Positions 37,718 through 45,901 of a stretch of 64,000 bases of DNA are shown here, in pieces. This DNA is from an uncultured beta proteobacterium (GTDB lineage: Bacteria; Pseudomonadota; Gammaproteobacteria; Burkholderiales; SG8-41). Under the pieces are notes generated by a model that did not search any database, was not told the DNA's origin, and was given only the letters and a program-made list of their open reading frames with translations. The stretch is from the NCBI GenBank assembly GCA_903889565.1, contig CAISYC010000044.1, positions 1 through 64,000 of the forward strand, written 5' to 3'. Within the stretch, counting starts at the first letter, position 1. The number at the start of each line of letters is the position of its first letter. Position numbers and translations under genes: made by a program.

Positions 37718-39166
37718 ATGCTGCAGCGACTGCTTCCGATCCTGTTGCTGTGCTGCGCCGGCGCGGTGGCGGCCGCGCCGATGGGATTCGACGAGGCGCG
37801 TCATTTGCTCAACCGCACCAGTTTCGCCGCCAACGTCGGGGATATCGAGGCATTCGCCAAACTGACGCGCGCGCAGGCGGTCGATCAATTGCTCGGATGG
37901 ACTGCCGGCACGGTGGCAACGCCGGCGCCCGGATGGATTAACACCTACGAATCGCCGCGCCGGTTGCGCGGCGCCAGCGACGAAGAACGTAAGGCGTTTC
38001 AGCGTGCGCAGGCCGGGAAGGGCGTCGAATTGCGCGGCTGGTGGCTGACCGAGATGCTGACCACGCGGTCGCCGCTGACCGAAAAAATGGTGCTGTTCTG
38101 GCACAATCATTTCGTCTCCAGCCTGCAGAAGGTGCGCTCGCCGGTGCTGATGTACCGTCAGCAGCAGGTCTTGCGCAAAAACGCCCTCGGTTATTTCGGC
38201 GACATGCTGCACGAGGTGGCGAAGGATCCGGCGATGGTGATTTATCTGGACAGTGCCTCCAATCGCAAGGGCAAACCCAACGAGAATTTCGCGCGCGAGG
38301 TGATGGAGTTGTTCACGCTGGGCGAGGGCAGCTACGGCGAGCAGGACGTCAAGGAGGCGGCGCGCGCCTTTACCGGCTGGAGCATCGAACCGGAAACCGG
38401 TGAGTTTCTGTTCCGGCGGCCGGCGCATGACGACGGCGTCAAGACGGTGCTGGGCCGCAGCGGCAATTTCGACGGCGACGACGTGCTCGACATTCTGCTC
38501 GCGCAGCCGCAGACCGCCGAATTCATTGTGTCGAAACTGTGGCGCGAATTCGTTTCGCCGCAGCCGGAGCCCGCCGAGGTCAAGCGCATCGCGCGCCTGT
38601 TCCGCGACAACCGTTACAACATCAAGGTCGCCTTGCGCGCATTGCTGCTTTCGGATGCGTTCTATGCGCCGCAGAACCGCGCGGCGCTGGTCAAATCGCC
38701 GCTCGATCTGATCGTCGGCACGCTGCGCCAGTTCCGGTTCGAAACCGGCGAAGTCGCGCCTTTTCTGGTGGCGGCACGCCAGCTTGGCCAGGATATGTTT
38801 GCGCCCCCCAACGTCAAGGGCTGGCCCGGTGGCGAGGCGTGGATCAACAGCGCGACTCTGCTGGCGCGCAAACAACTGCTGGAACGCCTGTTTCGCGCGC
38901 AGGAGATGCGCCAGCCGCCGCCGATGCGCGAGGCGGCAGCGACGCCGGTCGCGCAGCAGGACGCCGGCCCGCGCGCGCGCTTCGTGCGCGCGATGATGGA
39001 TATTCATTTCGATGCTGACCAATGGCTTGCGCAATTCAAGCCCGGCGATCCCCGGTTGCTGAAAGTGGTGCTGGCGGCGGAGCCCGCCGCGCCCGGCGAC
39101 GATCAGGCGCAGGGCGTTGTACGTCTGCGCGACCTGGTGCTGGACCCCGTCTATCAACTCAAGTAG
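37718..39166 (+). CDS. DUF1800 family exported protein
   Basis: A 482-residue protein with a signal peptide (MLQRLLPILLLCCAGAVAAA). It has the DUF1800 hallmarks: DEARHLLNRTSFA near the N-terminus, FWHNHFVSSLQKV, GKPNENFAREVMELFTLG, EAARAFTGW and NVKGWPGGEAWIN. The biochemical function of the family is unknown. It is almost always encoded beside a DUF1501 protein, as here (13 bases downstream), and the pair probably acts together outside the cytoplasm. Confidence 0.9.
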   Translation: MLQRLLPILLLCCAGAVAAAPMGFDEARHLLNRTSFAANVGDIEAFAKLTRAQAVDQLLGWTAGTVATPAPGWINTYESPRRLRGASDEERKAFQRAQAGKGVELRGWWLTEMLTTRSPLTEKMVLFWHNHFVSSLQKVRSPVLMYRQQQVLRKNALGYFGDMLHEVAKDPAMVIYLDSASNRKGKPNENFAREVMELFTLGEGSYGEQDVKEAARAFTGWSIEPETGEFLFRRPAHDDGVKTVLGRSGNFDGDDVLDILLAQPQTAEFIVSKLWREFVSPQPEPAEVKRIARLFRDNRYNIKVALRALLLSDAFYAPQNRAALVKSPLDLIVGTLRQFRFETGEVAPFLVAARQLGQDMFAPPNVKGWPGGEAWINSATLLARKQLLERLFRAQEMRQPPPMREAAATPVAQQDAGPRARFVRAMMDIHFDADQWLAQFKPGDPRLLKVVLAAEPAAPGDDQAQGVVRLRDLVLDPVYQLK

Positions 39167-39179
39167 GCATGGAGCGCAT

Positions 39180-40337
39180 ATGCAACGACGCCAATTCCTG
39201 ACCGCCGCCGGCGCCGCCGCAGTGACCGCATGGTTGCCGCAATCCGCGCGTGCTGCTACGGCCGGACGCTACGAAAACCTGCTGATCCTGGTCGAACTCA
39301 AGGGCGGCAACGACGGGCTCAATACGGTCGTGCCCTATGCCGATGCCGAGTATTACAGCCTGCGTCCGCGCATCGGCATTGCGCGCGAACAGGTGCTTCA
39401 GCTTGATGGCAGCGCCGGCCTGCATCCGTCATTGCAGCCGCTGATGGCGTTGTGGCAGAAGCGCGAGCTGGCGGTGCTGCAGGGCGTCGGTTATCCGGCC
39501 GCCAATCTGTCGCATTTCCGCTCGATCGAAATCTGGGATACCGCATCGAAAAGCGACGAATATCTGAGCGAGGGCTGGTTGACGCGCGCGTTTGCTACGG
39601 CGCCGGTGCCTCGCAGCTTCGCCGCCGACGGTGTGGTGGTGGGATCGAACGACAAGGGGCCGCTCGCCGGCGGCGGCACGCGTGCGCTGGCGTTGACCAA
39701 CACCGAGCAGTTCAGGCGCGAGGCGCGCCTCGCCGGCGGTGAGGGCGTCTCGCGCAACCCCGCGCTGGCGCATATTCTCAAAGTGGAGCGCGATGTCACT
39801 CAGGCCGCTGCCCATCTTGGCGACGGCGTCGTGCTGCGCTGCGAGTTTCCGAATCATGCGCTGGGGAATGCATTCAAGACCGCGGCGCAGGTTGTTGCCA
39901 GCAAGGCCGGCATCGCCGCGGTCAAGGTTACGCATAATGGTTACGATACCCACGGCGGACAGCAGGCAACCCAGCAGCGACTGCTGAAGGAACTCGCCGA
40001 GGGGCTGGTCGCGATGCGCGCGGCAATGCAGGAAATCGGCCGCTGGGACAGCACGCTGATGGTGACCTATTGCGAATTCGGGCGGCGGCCGCGCGAAAAC
40101 CAAAGCGGCGGCACCGACCACGGGACTGCCAACGCGCATTTCGCATTGGGCGGGCGTGTGCGCGGCGGCCTCTATGGGCTGCCGCCGGCGCTGACCCGGC
40201 TGGATGGCAACGGCAACCTGCCGGTCGCGCTCGATTTTCGCGATGTCTATGCCACTGCGCTCGAACGCTGGTGGGGTGTCAGTGCGGTCAACGCCCTCAA
40301 CGGTCGCTTTACGCCGGTCAATTTTTTGCAGGCCTGA
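39180..40337 (+). CDS. DUF1501 family Tat-exported protein
   Basis: A 385-residue protein with a probable Tat signal (MQRRQFLTAAGAAAVTAW). The family motifs are LVELKGGNDGLNTVVPY, LHPSLQPLM, YPAANLSHFRSIEIW, GYDTHGGQ and TYCEFGRRPRENQSGGTDHG. DUF1501 proteins belong to the alkaline-phosphatase/sulfatase-like superfamily, but no substrate is known. ATG 39180 has GGAG just upstream. It follows the DUF1800 gene by 13 bases and forms a two-gene unit with it. Confidence 0.92.
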   Translation: MQRRQFLTAAGAAAVTAWLPQSARAATAGRYENLLILVELKGGNDGLNTVVPYADAEYYSLRPRIGIAREQVLQLDGSAGLHPSLQPLMALWQKRELAVLQGVGYPAANLSHFRSIEIWDTASKSDEYLSEGWLTRAFATAPVPRSFAADGVVVGSNDKGPLAGGGTRALALTNTEQFRREARLAGGEGVSRNPALAHILKVERDVTQAAAHLGDGVVLRCEFPNHALGNAFKTAAQVVASKAGIAAVKVTHNGYDTHGGQQATQQRLLKELAEGLVAMRAAMQEIGRWDSTLMVTYCEFGRRPRENQSGGTDHGTANAHFALGGRVRGGLYGLPPALTRLDGNGNLPVALDFRDVYATALERWWGVSAVNALNGRFTPVNFLQA

Positions 40338-40423
40338 CTCCCGGGCAAAGGGTGTTCGCCCCTGAAATCGGTGTCCAGGACCGGTTTTTTGCGCCTCAAT
40401 GGCCGGTTTTTGAGCCGCAGGAC

Positions 40424-40447
40424 GCTGATTTCATATATGATTACAGC
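40424..40447. promoter_or_regulatory. Imperfect 24-base palindrome upstream of the DGQHR gene
   Basis: GCTG at 40424 and CAGC ending at 40447 flank a perfect TCATATATGA core; 9 of 12 base pairs match. TAAGCAT is also repeated at 40484-40490 and 40494-40500. Both lie in the AT-rich 190-base gap before the DGQHR-domain gene and look like operator sites. No regulator is known. Confidence 0.4.
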
Positions 40448-40527
40448 CGTGGGAGGACTCGAGGCCGCTGCCAACTGCGTTGGTAAGCATATGTAAGCAT
40501 TGGAAAAATAAACTCGAAAGACGTGCC

Positions 40528-41664
40528 ATGCTCGCAACCAGAATTCGCCAAAAAGACGGGATTTTCTATCTCGCTAGTTACCCCGCGAAGGAAATCCTCA
40601 GTAAAGTGCGCTTCATCAGTCGTTATTACGACGAGGACGAGCAGATTGCACCGCAAACGGTGCCGCAACACGACGAAATCGCCCAGTTCATCGCCCGCGT
40701 CGAGCGCACCGATGCCGCGTTTCAGCGCCAGTTATCGCGCGCCAAGGTGCGTTCGCTGAAGAATTTCTACGAAATGGCGGTGACGCAACCGCCGATTCCC
40801 GGCACCGTTCTGTTGTTTACCAGTGACCGCCTCAATTTCCGTTCGCTCGAAGGCCAGGAGTCGGTCGGTCATCTGCAGGATCCGACCTCGAAATTTCTGA
40901 TCATCGACGGCCAGCACCGCCTCGCGGCGCTGCGTTTTTATCTCGCCGAGCATCCGGACGAGGCGAAGAGCATCGATGTGCCCTGCGTGATTTTCGACGG
41001 CCGCAGCGAGGACTTCGCGGCCGAAATGTTCGTCATCATCAATTCGACGCCCACCCGCATCAACAAGAGCCACCTCGTCGATCTCTACGAGCGCGTGTCC
41101 TGGGCCGACCCCGATCGCCGCTTCGCAGCGCGCCTGGTTGACAGCCTTTACAGCGAGGGCGACAGCCCGCTGCGTTACCGCGTCAACCGGCTTGGCGGCC
41201 GCAGCCAGAAGGACAAGTGGATACTGCAGGCCGAATTGTTTAACGAACTCTATCGCTGGGTGCGCGCCGACTGGAAGAAAATCAAGCAGGCGAGCAACAG
41301 CTATCGCGAAGCCGAGAAATACTACGATGTAGTGCGCGATTTTCTGAAAGCCGCGCACAAAGCCTGGGGCGAAACCTGGGCCGGCGAGGGTTATATGGTG
41401 ACCAAGCCGGTTACGCTGAAGGCGATGATCCGCGTCTGCGCCGATCTCGCCCGCGAGGACGCCGATCCGGTCGACGGCCGTCAAAAGCGCTGGGAGCAGC
41501 GTCTGTCGGTGTGGGCCGATCAGCAGAAGGCCTTCCGCACCGAGGGCTTTTACGAACGCTTTCCGGCCAAGGGCGAAGTTGAGCGCGTCGCCCGGATTCA
41601 TCGCGATCTGGCCAAGGTCGCGGGCATCGAAGTGCGCAGCGCAGCGAAGGCCGGCGACAAGTAA
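40528..41664 (+). CDS. DGQHR-domain protein (DndB-like), orphan
   Basis: A 378-residue protein with the motif IIDGQHRLAALRF (D127-R131) that defines the DGQHR/DndB family, plus FVIINSTPTRINKSHLVDLYE. DndB represses the DNA phosphorothioation genes dndCDE, and other DGQHR proteins occur in DNA-modification and defence islands. Here there is no dnd, DNA-sulfur or restriction gene nearby. ATG 40528 is chosen; the upstream frame lacks family similarity. The gene stands alone with an AT-rich, palindrome-bearing upstream region and a strong terminator. Family membership is firm, function unknown. Confidence 0.85.
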   Translation: MLATRIRQKDGIFYLASYPAKEILSKVRFISRYYDEDEQIAPQTVPQHDEIAQFIARVERTDAAFQRQLSRAKVRSLKNFYEMAVTQPPIPGTVLLFTSDRLNFRSLEGQESVGHLQDPTSKFLIIDGQHRLAALRFYLAEHPDEAKSIDVPCVIFDGRSEDFAAEMFVIINSTPTRINKSHLVDLYERVSWADPDRRFAARLVDSLYSEGDSPLRYRVNRLGGRSQKDKWILQAELFNELYRWVRADWKKIKQASNSYREAEKYYDVVRDFLKAAHKAWGETWAGEGYMVTKPVTLKAMIRVCADLAREDADPVDGRQKRWEQRLSVWADQQKAFRTEGFYERFPAKGEVERVARIHRDLAKVAGIEVRSAAKAGDK

Positions 41665-41678
41665 CGCCGCTCTGTGCG

Positions 41679-41717
41679 CCAATAAAAAACGGCCGCAATG
41701 CGGCCGTTTTTTATTGG
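41679..41717. terminator. Perfect bidirectional rho-independent terminator
   Basis: An 18-base perfect inverted repeat (41679-41696 and 41700-41717) with a 3-base AAT loop. The GC core GGCCGC/GCGGCC is flanked by A-run and T-run, so it ends transcription in both directions, between the convergent DGQHR and dehalogenase genes. Confidence 0.93.
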
Positions 41718-41732
41718 CTTGCCGGGTGCGCG

Positions 41733-42452
41733 TTAAATGCCGAGTTGCGCCGCGAGATCGACAAAATCCTTCGCGTTGATATCGAACGCTGGTTCCGGGC
41801 TCAAATCCGGGTGACGGCCCTTGCCGTATTCATTCGGCCGCAGCACCAGCGCCGTGCGCAGTCCCTGGCGCGCGGCGGCGCGCAGATCTTCCTTGTGCGC
41901 GGCGACCATCATGATTTCCTGCGGTTGCAAACCGAGGATGTCGGCGGCGCCGAGATAGACTTCGGGGTCCGGTTTGTAGTGATGAAAGATTTCCGCCGAT
42001 AGAATGAGGTCCCACGGCAGGCCGGCATTTTTCGCCATGTTGTTGAGCAGCGCGACGTTGCCGTTGGACAGCGTCGAGAGGGTGAATTTCTTTTTCAGCA
42101 GTTTGAGGCCGCGCACCGTATCGGGCCACGGTTTCAAACGGTGCCACACGCGGTTCAGTTGAACCTTCTCGGCCTCGCTCAGCGCGGTGACGCGGAATTT
42201 GAGCAGCACCTCGTCGAGGATCATGCGGTGCAGAACGTCGATTTTCGTCCACGGCAGTTCGCCGTTGGCGACGCGGTTCATCGCCGGCCGGTAACCCGAG
42301 CGCCAGGCGTCGGCGAACTTGCTGGCGTTGACGCGCAGTTTCTTCTCCTGCGCGAAGGCGCGCACTTCGCGCGCAATGCTGCCGCGCCAGTCCACTACCG
42401 TGCCGAAAACGTCGAAGGTCAGTGCTTTGACGCCAGCGAGTTCAGGTTTCAT
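41733..42452 (-). CDS. Haloacid dehalogenase type II (HAD family)
   Basis: A 239-residue HAD hydrolase resembling L-2-haloacid dehalogenases. The nucleophile motif is LTFDVFGTVVDWR (Asp in FDVFGT), followed by TLSNGN and HHYKPDPEVYLGAA, and a C-terminal MMVAAHKEDLRAAA, matching the type II dehalogenase pattern. It would hydrolyse a 2-haloacid to a hydroxyacid; the natural substrate may differ. The start overlaps the stop of a RidA-family gene by four bases (ATGA). Confidence 0.88.
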   Translation of the reverse strand: MKPELAGVKALTFDVFGTVVDWRGSIAREVRAFAQEKKLRVNASKFADAWRSGYRPAMNRVANGELPWTKIDVLHRMILDEVLLKFRVTALSEAEKVQLNRVWHRLKPWPDTVRGLKLLKKKFTLSTLSNGNVALLNNMAKNAGLPWDLILSAEIFHHYKPDPEVYLGAADILGLQPQEIMMVAAHKEDLRAAARQGLRTALVLRPNEYGKGRHPDLSPEPAFDINAKDFVDLAAQLGI

Positions 42453-42802
42453 TTGGCCGCCGTGCAGACAATTTCGACACGCGTGTCGTTGCTGAGCAGC
42501 CGCGCCTCGACAACCGCGCGCGCCGGCACGGACTTCGGATCCGCCCACGCCAACCACGCCTCTTCGACCTGCAGTTTGTCGCGCATGTCGGGGATGAAAA
42601 TGATTGCCGAGAGCAGTTTCGATTTATCGCTGCCGGCCTTTGCCAGCAGGCGGTCGATCAGGCCCAGCACTTCGGCGGTCTGATCCCGGGTATTTGCGGC
42701 AGGATTTTCCGGGATCTGGCCGGCGAGGTACAGGATGCCGGTGTGTTCAACCATGTCCGAAAGCTTGGGATCGCACTCCCAGCGCCGTATGGTGTTGCTC
42801 AT
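42449..42802 (-). CDS. RidA/YjgF family protein, copy 1
   Basis: A 117-residue RidA-like protein with LYLAGQIPENP, a core helix DQTAEVLGLIDRLLAKAG and PARAVVEARL, holding the conserved Arg that binds carboxylates. RidA proteins hydrolyse reactive enamine/imine intermediates. This is the YCII-like shorter subgroup with the sequence EEAWLAWADP. It is the third of three adjacent paralogues in transcription order and is coupled to the dehalogenase (ATGA). Confidence 0.88.
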   Translation of the reverse strand: MSNTIRRWECDPKLSDMVEHTGILYLAGQIPENPAANTRDQTAEVLGLIDRLLAKAGSDKSKLLSAIIFIPDMRDKLQVEEAWLAWADPKSVPARAVVEARLLSNDTRVEIVCTAAK

Positions 42803-42808
42803 CGCGGA

Positions 42809-43159
42809 TTACTGCGCAGCAACGACCATGATTTCGACCAGCGTGTCCGGCGTGCCGAGCCGTGTTTCGACGCAGGCGCGTGCCGGCAGATTCTTCGGGT
42901 CGGCCCACGCCAGCCACGCCTCATCCATCGCCGGCTTCAGGCGCATGTCGGTGACGTAGATCATGGTCGTCAGGAGTTTCGATTTGTCGCTGCCGGATTT
43001 TTTCAGCAGGGCGTCGATCTTGTGCAGAATCTCGGTGGTCTGATCTTTCATGCCGGCCGCACGGTTGTCGGCGGTGAGTCCGGCGAGATAGACGACGCCG
43101 TTGTGAATGACGGCGCGCGCGAGGCGGGCGTCGGCATCGTGGCGGGTGATGGTGCTCAT
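42809..43159 (-). CDS. RidA/YjgF family protein, copy 2
   Basis: A 116-residue RidA-like protein closely similar to its neighbours: VVYLAGLTADNR, DQTTEILHKIDALLKKSGSD, MDEAWLAWADPKN and PARACVETRLG. The conserved Arg and the C-terminal Glu (VEIMVVA) are kept. GGAG upstream of ATG 43159 on the minus strand is a good ribosome-binding site. It lies 6 bases upstream of copy 1. Confidence 0.88.
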   Translation of the reverse strand: MSTITRHDADARLARAVIHNGVVYLAGLTADNRAAGMKDQTTEILHKIDALLKKSGSDKSKLLTTMIYVTDMRLKPAMDEAWLAWADPKNLPARACVETRLGTPDTLVEIMVVAAQ

Positions 43160-43227
43160 ACGGTTTCTCCCTTGTTTTGATAAGCCAGTATGACAGGTTG
43201 CTGACGGGGGCGGCGCCGGCGCAGAAT

Positions 43228-43578
43228 TTACAGCGCGGCGATGACGCGGACCATTACTGCCGAACCCGGATTGCCAAGGCGCGTTTCGACGCAGGCGCGC
43301 ACCGGCGGGTTTTCCGGATCGACCCATTCCAGCCAGGCCTCGTCCATCTGCGCCTTCTGCCGCATGTCGGCCAGATAAATGATGGCGGTCAACAAGCGCG
43401 ACTTATTGCTGCCGGCCTGTACGAGCAGGGTGTCAATGCTGCGCAGAACCTCGGCGGTCTGCGCTTTGACCGGTGCGCTGCGGTCTTTTGCCGGCTGGCC
43501 GGCCAGATGCACCACGCCGCCATGGCTGACGATGCGGCTGAACTGCGCATCGGATAACTGTCGGGTGACGGTAGTCAT
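43228..43578 (-). CDS. RidA/YjgF family protein, copy 3
   Basis: A 116-residue paralogue: VVHLAGQPAKDR, AQTAEVLRSIDTLLVQAGSN, MDEAWLEWVDPEN and PVRACVETRLG. The conserved Arg is kept, but the C-terminal segment reads AVMVRVIAA, so the family Glu seen as VEI in the other two copies appears replaced by Met. This may alter activity. It is the first of the three in transcription order, 68 bases upstream of copy 2. Confidence 0.87.
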   Translation of the reverse strand: MTTVTRQLSDAQFSRIVSHGGVVHLAGQPAKDRSAPVKAQTAEVLRSIDTLLVQAGSNKSRLLTAIIYLADMRQKAQMDEAWLEWVDPENPPVRACVETRLGNPGSAVMVRVIAAL

Positions 43579-43739
43579 GCAAACACTCCAGGGGCCGAGC
43601 GGAACGCGCGGATTGTGATCGGGGTAGCGAACTTGATTGTGCCGGCACGCGCCGTTTGCCGCAAGCGGGAATGGGCGGCATCCTCCGCGAGTTAGAATCA
43701 GGCTTTCAAGGCCGCGAGGCCGGCATGGAGAGGATGGCA

Positions 43740-44675
43740 ATGGCAGACGATATGGACGTATTGGTCAGCGAGGTCGGTCCGCGCGACGGCTTGCAGAACG
43801 CGAAGCAGTTCATGCCGACCGAATACAAGAAGCGCTGGATCAGTGCCGCCGCGGCGGCCGGTTTGCGCGAAATCGAAGTCTGTTCTTTCGTGCCGCCGAA
43901 ACTGATTCCGCAGATGATCGATGCCGCTGAGATCGTCGCCCATGCGCTGACGATCCCGCATCTGACGGTGGCGGCACTGGCGCCCAACCTGAAGGGCGCT
44001 TTGCGTGCGATGGAAGCCGGCGCGCACAAGATCACGCTGCCGGTGTCGGTGAGTCACGAACACAGTCTGGCCAACGTGCGCAAGACGCCGGACCAGATGA
44101 TGGAAGAAGTGCGCCGCATTTGCGAAGCGCGCGACGAGCTGCCCAAAGACAAACGCCCGAAAATCGAATCGGGTTTGTCGACGGTGTTCGGCTGCACCAT
44201 CCAGGGCGAGGTCAAGGAAAGCGAAGTCATTCGTCTGGCGGTGGCGAGCATGGAAGCCGGTTGCGACGAAGTGGGGCTGGCCGACACGACGGGTATGGCG
44301 AATCCGGCGCAGATCCGGCGCCTGTATAAACTGGTTGAAGCGGAAATCGGTCATGTCGCCGGGCTGCACATCCATAACACGCGCGGACTCGGCCTTGCCA
44401 ATGTGCTGGCCGGTCTCGATATCGGTGTGCGCACCTTCGATGCTTCGCTGGCCGGGCTCGGCGGTTGCCCTTTCGCGCCGGGGGCGAGCGGCAATGTCGT
44501 CACCGAGGATCTGGTTTATCTGCTCGAATCGATGGGCTATCGCACCGGCGTCGATCTCGACAAGCTGATCGCGGTGCGGAAAATTTTATCCGAAGGCATT
44601 CCGGACGAACCGCTCTACGGCTATGTCGCGGCGGCCGGCGTCACCGCTGCCGAATGCGTAACGACGGGGCACTGA
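43740..44675 (+). CDS. Hydroxymethylglutaryl-CoA lyase
   Basis: A 311-residue TIM-barrel lyase of the HMGL-like family. EVGPRDGLQN, LADTTGMA, HIHNTRGLG and the signature AGLGGCPFAPGASGNVVTED with its catalytic Cys are present, supporting true HMG-CoA lyase rather than isopropylmalate synthase. It splits HMG-CoA to acetoacetate and acetyl-CoA. Of several in-frame ATGs, 43740 follows GAGAGG by 6 bases. The next gene, a CoA-transferase, starts one base after its stop. Confidence 0.92.
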   Translation: MADDMDVLVSEVGPRDGLQNAKQFMPTEYKKRWISAAAAAGLREIEVCSFVPPKLIPQMIDAAEIVAHALTIPHLTVAALAPNLKGALRAMEAGAHKITLPVSVSHEHSLANVRKTPDQMMEEVRRICEARDELPKDKRPKIESGLSTVFGCTIQGEVKESEVIRLAVASMEAGCDEVGLADTTGMANPAQIRRLYKLVEAEIGHVAGLHIHNTRGLGLANVLAGLDIGVRTFDASLAGLGGCPFAPGASGNVVTEDLVYLLESMGYRTGVDLDKLIAVRKILSEGIPDEPLYGYVAAAGVTAAECVTTGH

Positions 44676-44676
44676 C

Positions 44677-45864
44677 ATGAGCGAGAAGAAACTGCCGCTC
44701 GCCGGCGTGCGCGTGGTTGAATTCGTGCACATGGTGATGGGGCCGACCTGCGGTCTCGTGCTCGCCGATCTCGGTGCCGAAGTGATCAAGATCGAGCCGA
44801 TTGATGGCGATCACACGCGTCACCTCACCGCCTCCGGCGCCGGATTTTTTCCGACCTACAACCGCAACAAGAAAAGCCTTGCCGTTGATCTGAAGTCGGT
44901 GGCCGGCAGCGAGATCGTATTGCGGCTGATCAAAACTGCCGATGTGATCAGCGAGAACTTTCGTCCGGGCGCGATGGAGAAACTCGGCTTCGGTTACGAA
45001 GCGGTGAAGAAACTCAAAGCAGATATCGTCTATTGCTCGCACAAGGGTTTTCTGCCCGGACCTTATGAGCATCGCACCGCACTCGACGAAGTGGTGCAGA
45101 TGATGGGCGGACTCGCCTACATGACCGGCGGCAAGAGCAAGCCGGTGCGCGCCGGCGCCTCGGTCAATGACGTGATGGGCGGTATGTTCGGCGCCATCGC
45201 CATCATTTCCGCGCTGTTTCAGCGCAAGACCACGGGCGAAGGCCAGTATGTGCAGAGCGGCCTGTTCGAAAACAATGTGTTCCTGATGGCGCAGCACATG
45301 CTCGAGGGCTTCATGACCGGCGCGCCGGTGGTGCCGATGCCCGATCGCGTGCGCGCGTGGGCGGTCTACGACACCTTCACCACGGCGGAAGGCGAACAGG
45401 TGTTCGTCGGCGTCGTCACCGACACGCAGTGGAAGGTGTTCTGCGAATCGTTCGGCCTGACCGATCTGTTGAACGATCCGGCGTTGAAAACAAACCCGAT
45501 GCGCGTGACCGCGCGCGCGCGCGTGATCCCGCTGCTGACTGAAATTTTCCGGAAGATGGGCAAGCAGGAACTGATGGACCGCTGCGAAAAACTCGGTCTG
45601 CCGTATGCGCCGATCTCGCGGCCGGAGGATCTGTTCGACGACCCGCACCTTAAAGCTTCCGGCGGGCTCACCGACATCACGCTGATGAACGGCATCAAAA
45701 CGCAGGTGCCGGCGTTGCCGATCGAAATCGACGGCCGCCGGCTCGGCACGCGTCTGGATCTGCCGCAGATCGGCTCGCATACCCGCGAATTGCTCGCCGG
45801 CATGGGTTATTCCGACCAGGCAATCGACAAACTGCTCGGTGACGGCGTCGCGCGCGGTGCCTGA
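44677..45864 (+). CDS. CaiB/BaiF family CoA-transferase
   Basis: A 395-residue class III CoA-transferase. LPLAGVRVVEF, GADLG-type segment LVLADLGAEVIKIEP, YNRNKKSLAVDLK and the catalytic-type Asp D137 in ALDEVVQMMGGLAYMTGG are present, and FADPHL-like FDDPHLKASGG near the C-terminus. These enzymes move CoA between carboxylic acids. Its position between HMG-CoA lyase and a carboxylate receptor suggests it activates the substrate cleaved by the lyase. The actual substrate is not readable from sequence. Confidence 0.92.
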   Translation: MSEKKLPLAGVRVVEFVHMVMGPTCGLVLADLGAEVIKIEPIDGDHTRHLTASGAGFFPTYNRNKKSLAVDLKSVAGSEIVLRLIKTADVISENFRPGAMEKLGFGYEAVKKLKADIVYCSHKGFLPGPYEHRTALDEVVQMMGGLAYMTGGKSKPVRAGASVNDVMGGMFGAIAIISALFQRKTTGEGQYVQSGLFENNVFLMAQHMLEGFMTGAPVVPMPDRVRAWAVYDTFTTAEGEQVFVGVVTDTQWKVFCESFGLTDLLNDPALKTNPMRVTARARVIPLLTEIFRKMGKQELMDRCEKLGLPYAPISRPEDLFDDPHLKASGGLTDITLMNGIKTQVPALPIEIDGRRLGTRLDLPQIGSHTRELLAGMGYSDQAIDKLLGDGVARGA

Positions 45865-45901
45865 TGGTTGCCATGTTTCGCGAAACCTCATGGAGGTCCC
45901 A

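Noticed and set aside
36797-39157. A 786-codon antisense frame over the small exported genes and the DUF1800 gene
   Set aside because: The plus strand has well-supported genes with signal peptides and family motifs. The antisense frame is His/Arg-rich composition noise.
40338-40423. Short hairpins and a CCGGTTTTT repeat after the DUF1501 gene
   Set aside because: The stems are short and not followed by a proper T-run, so I could not call a terminator.
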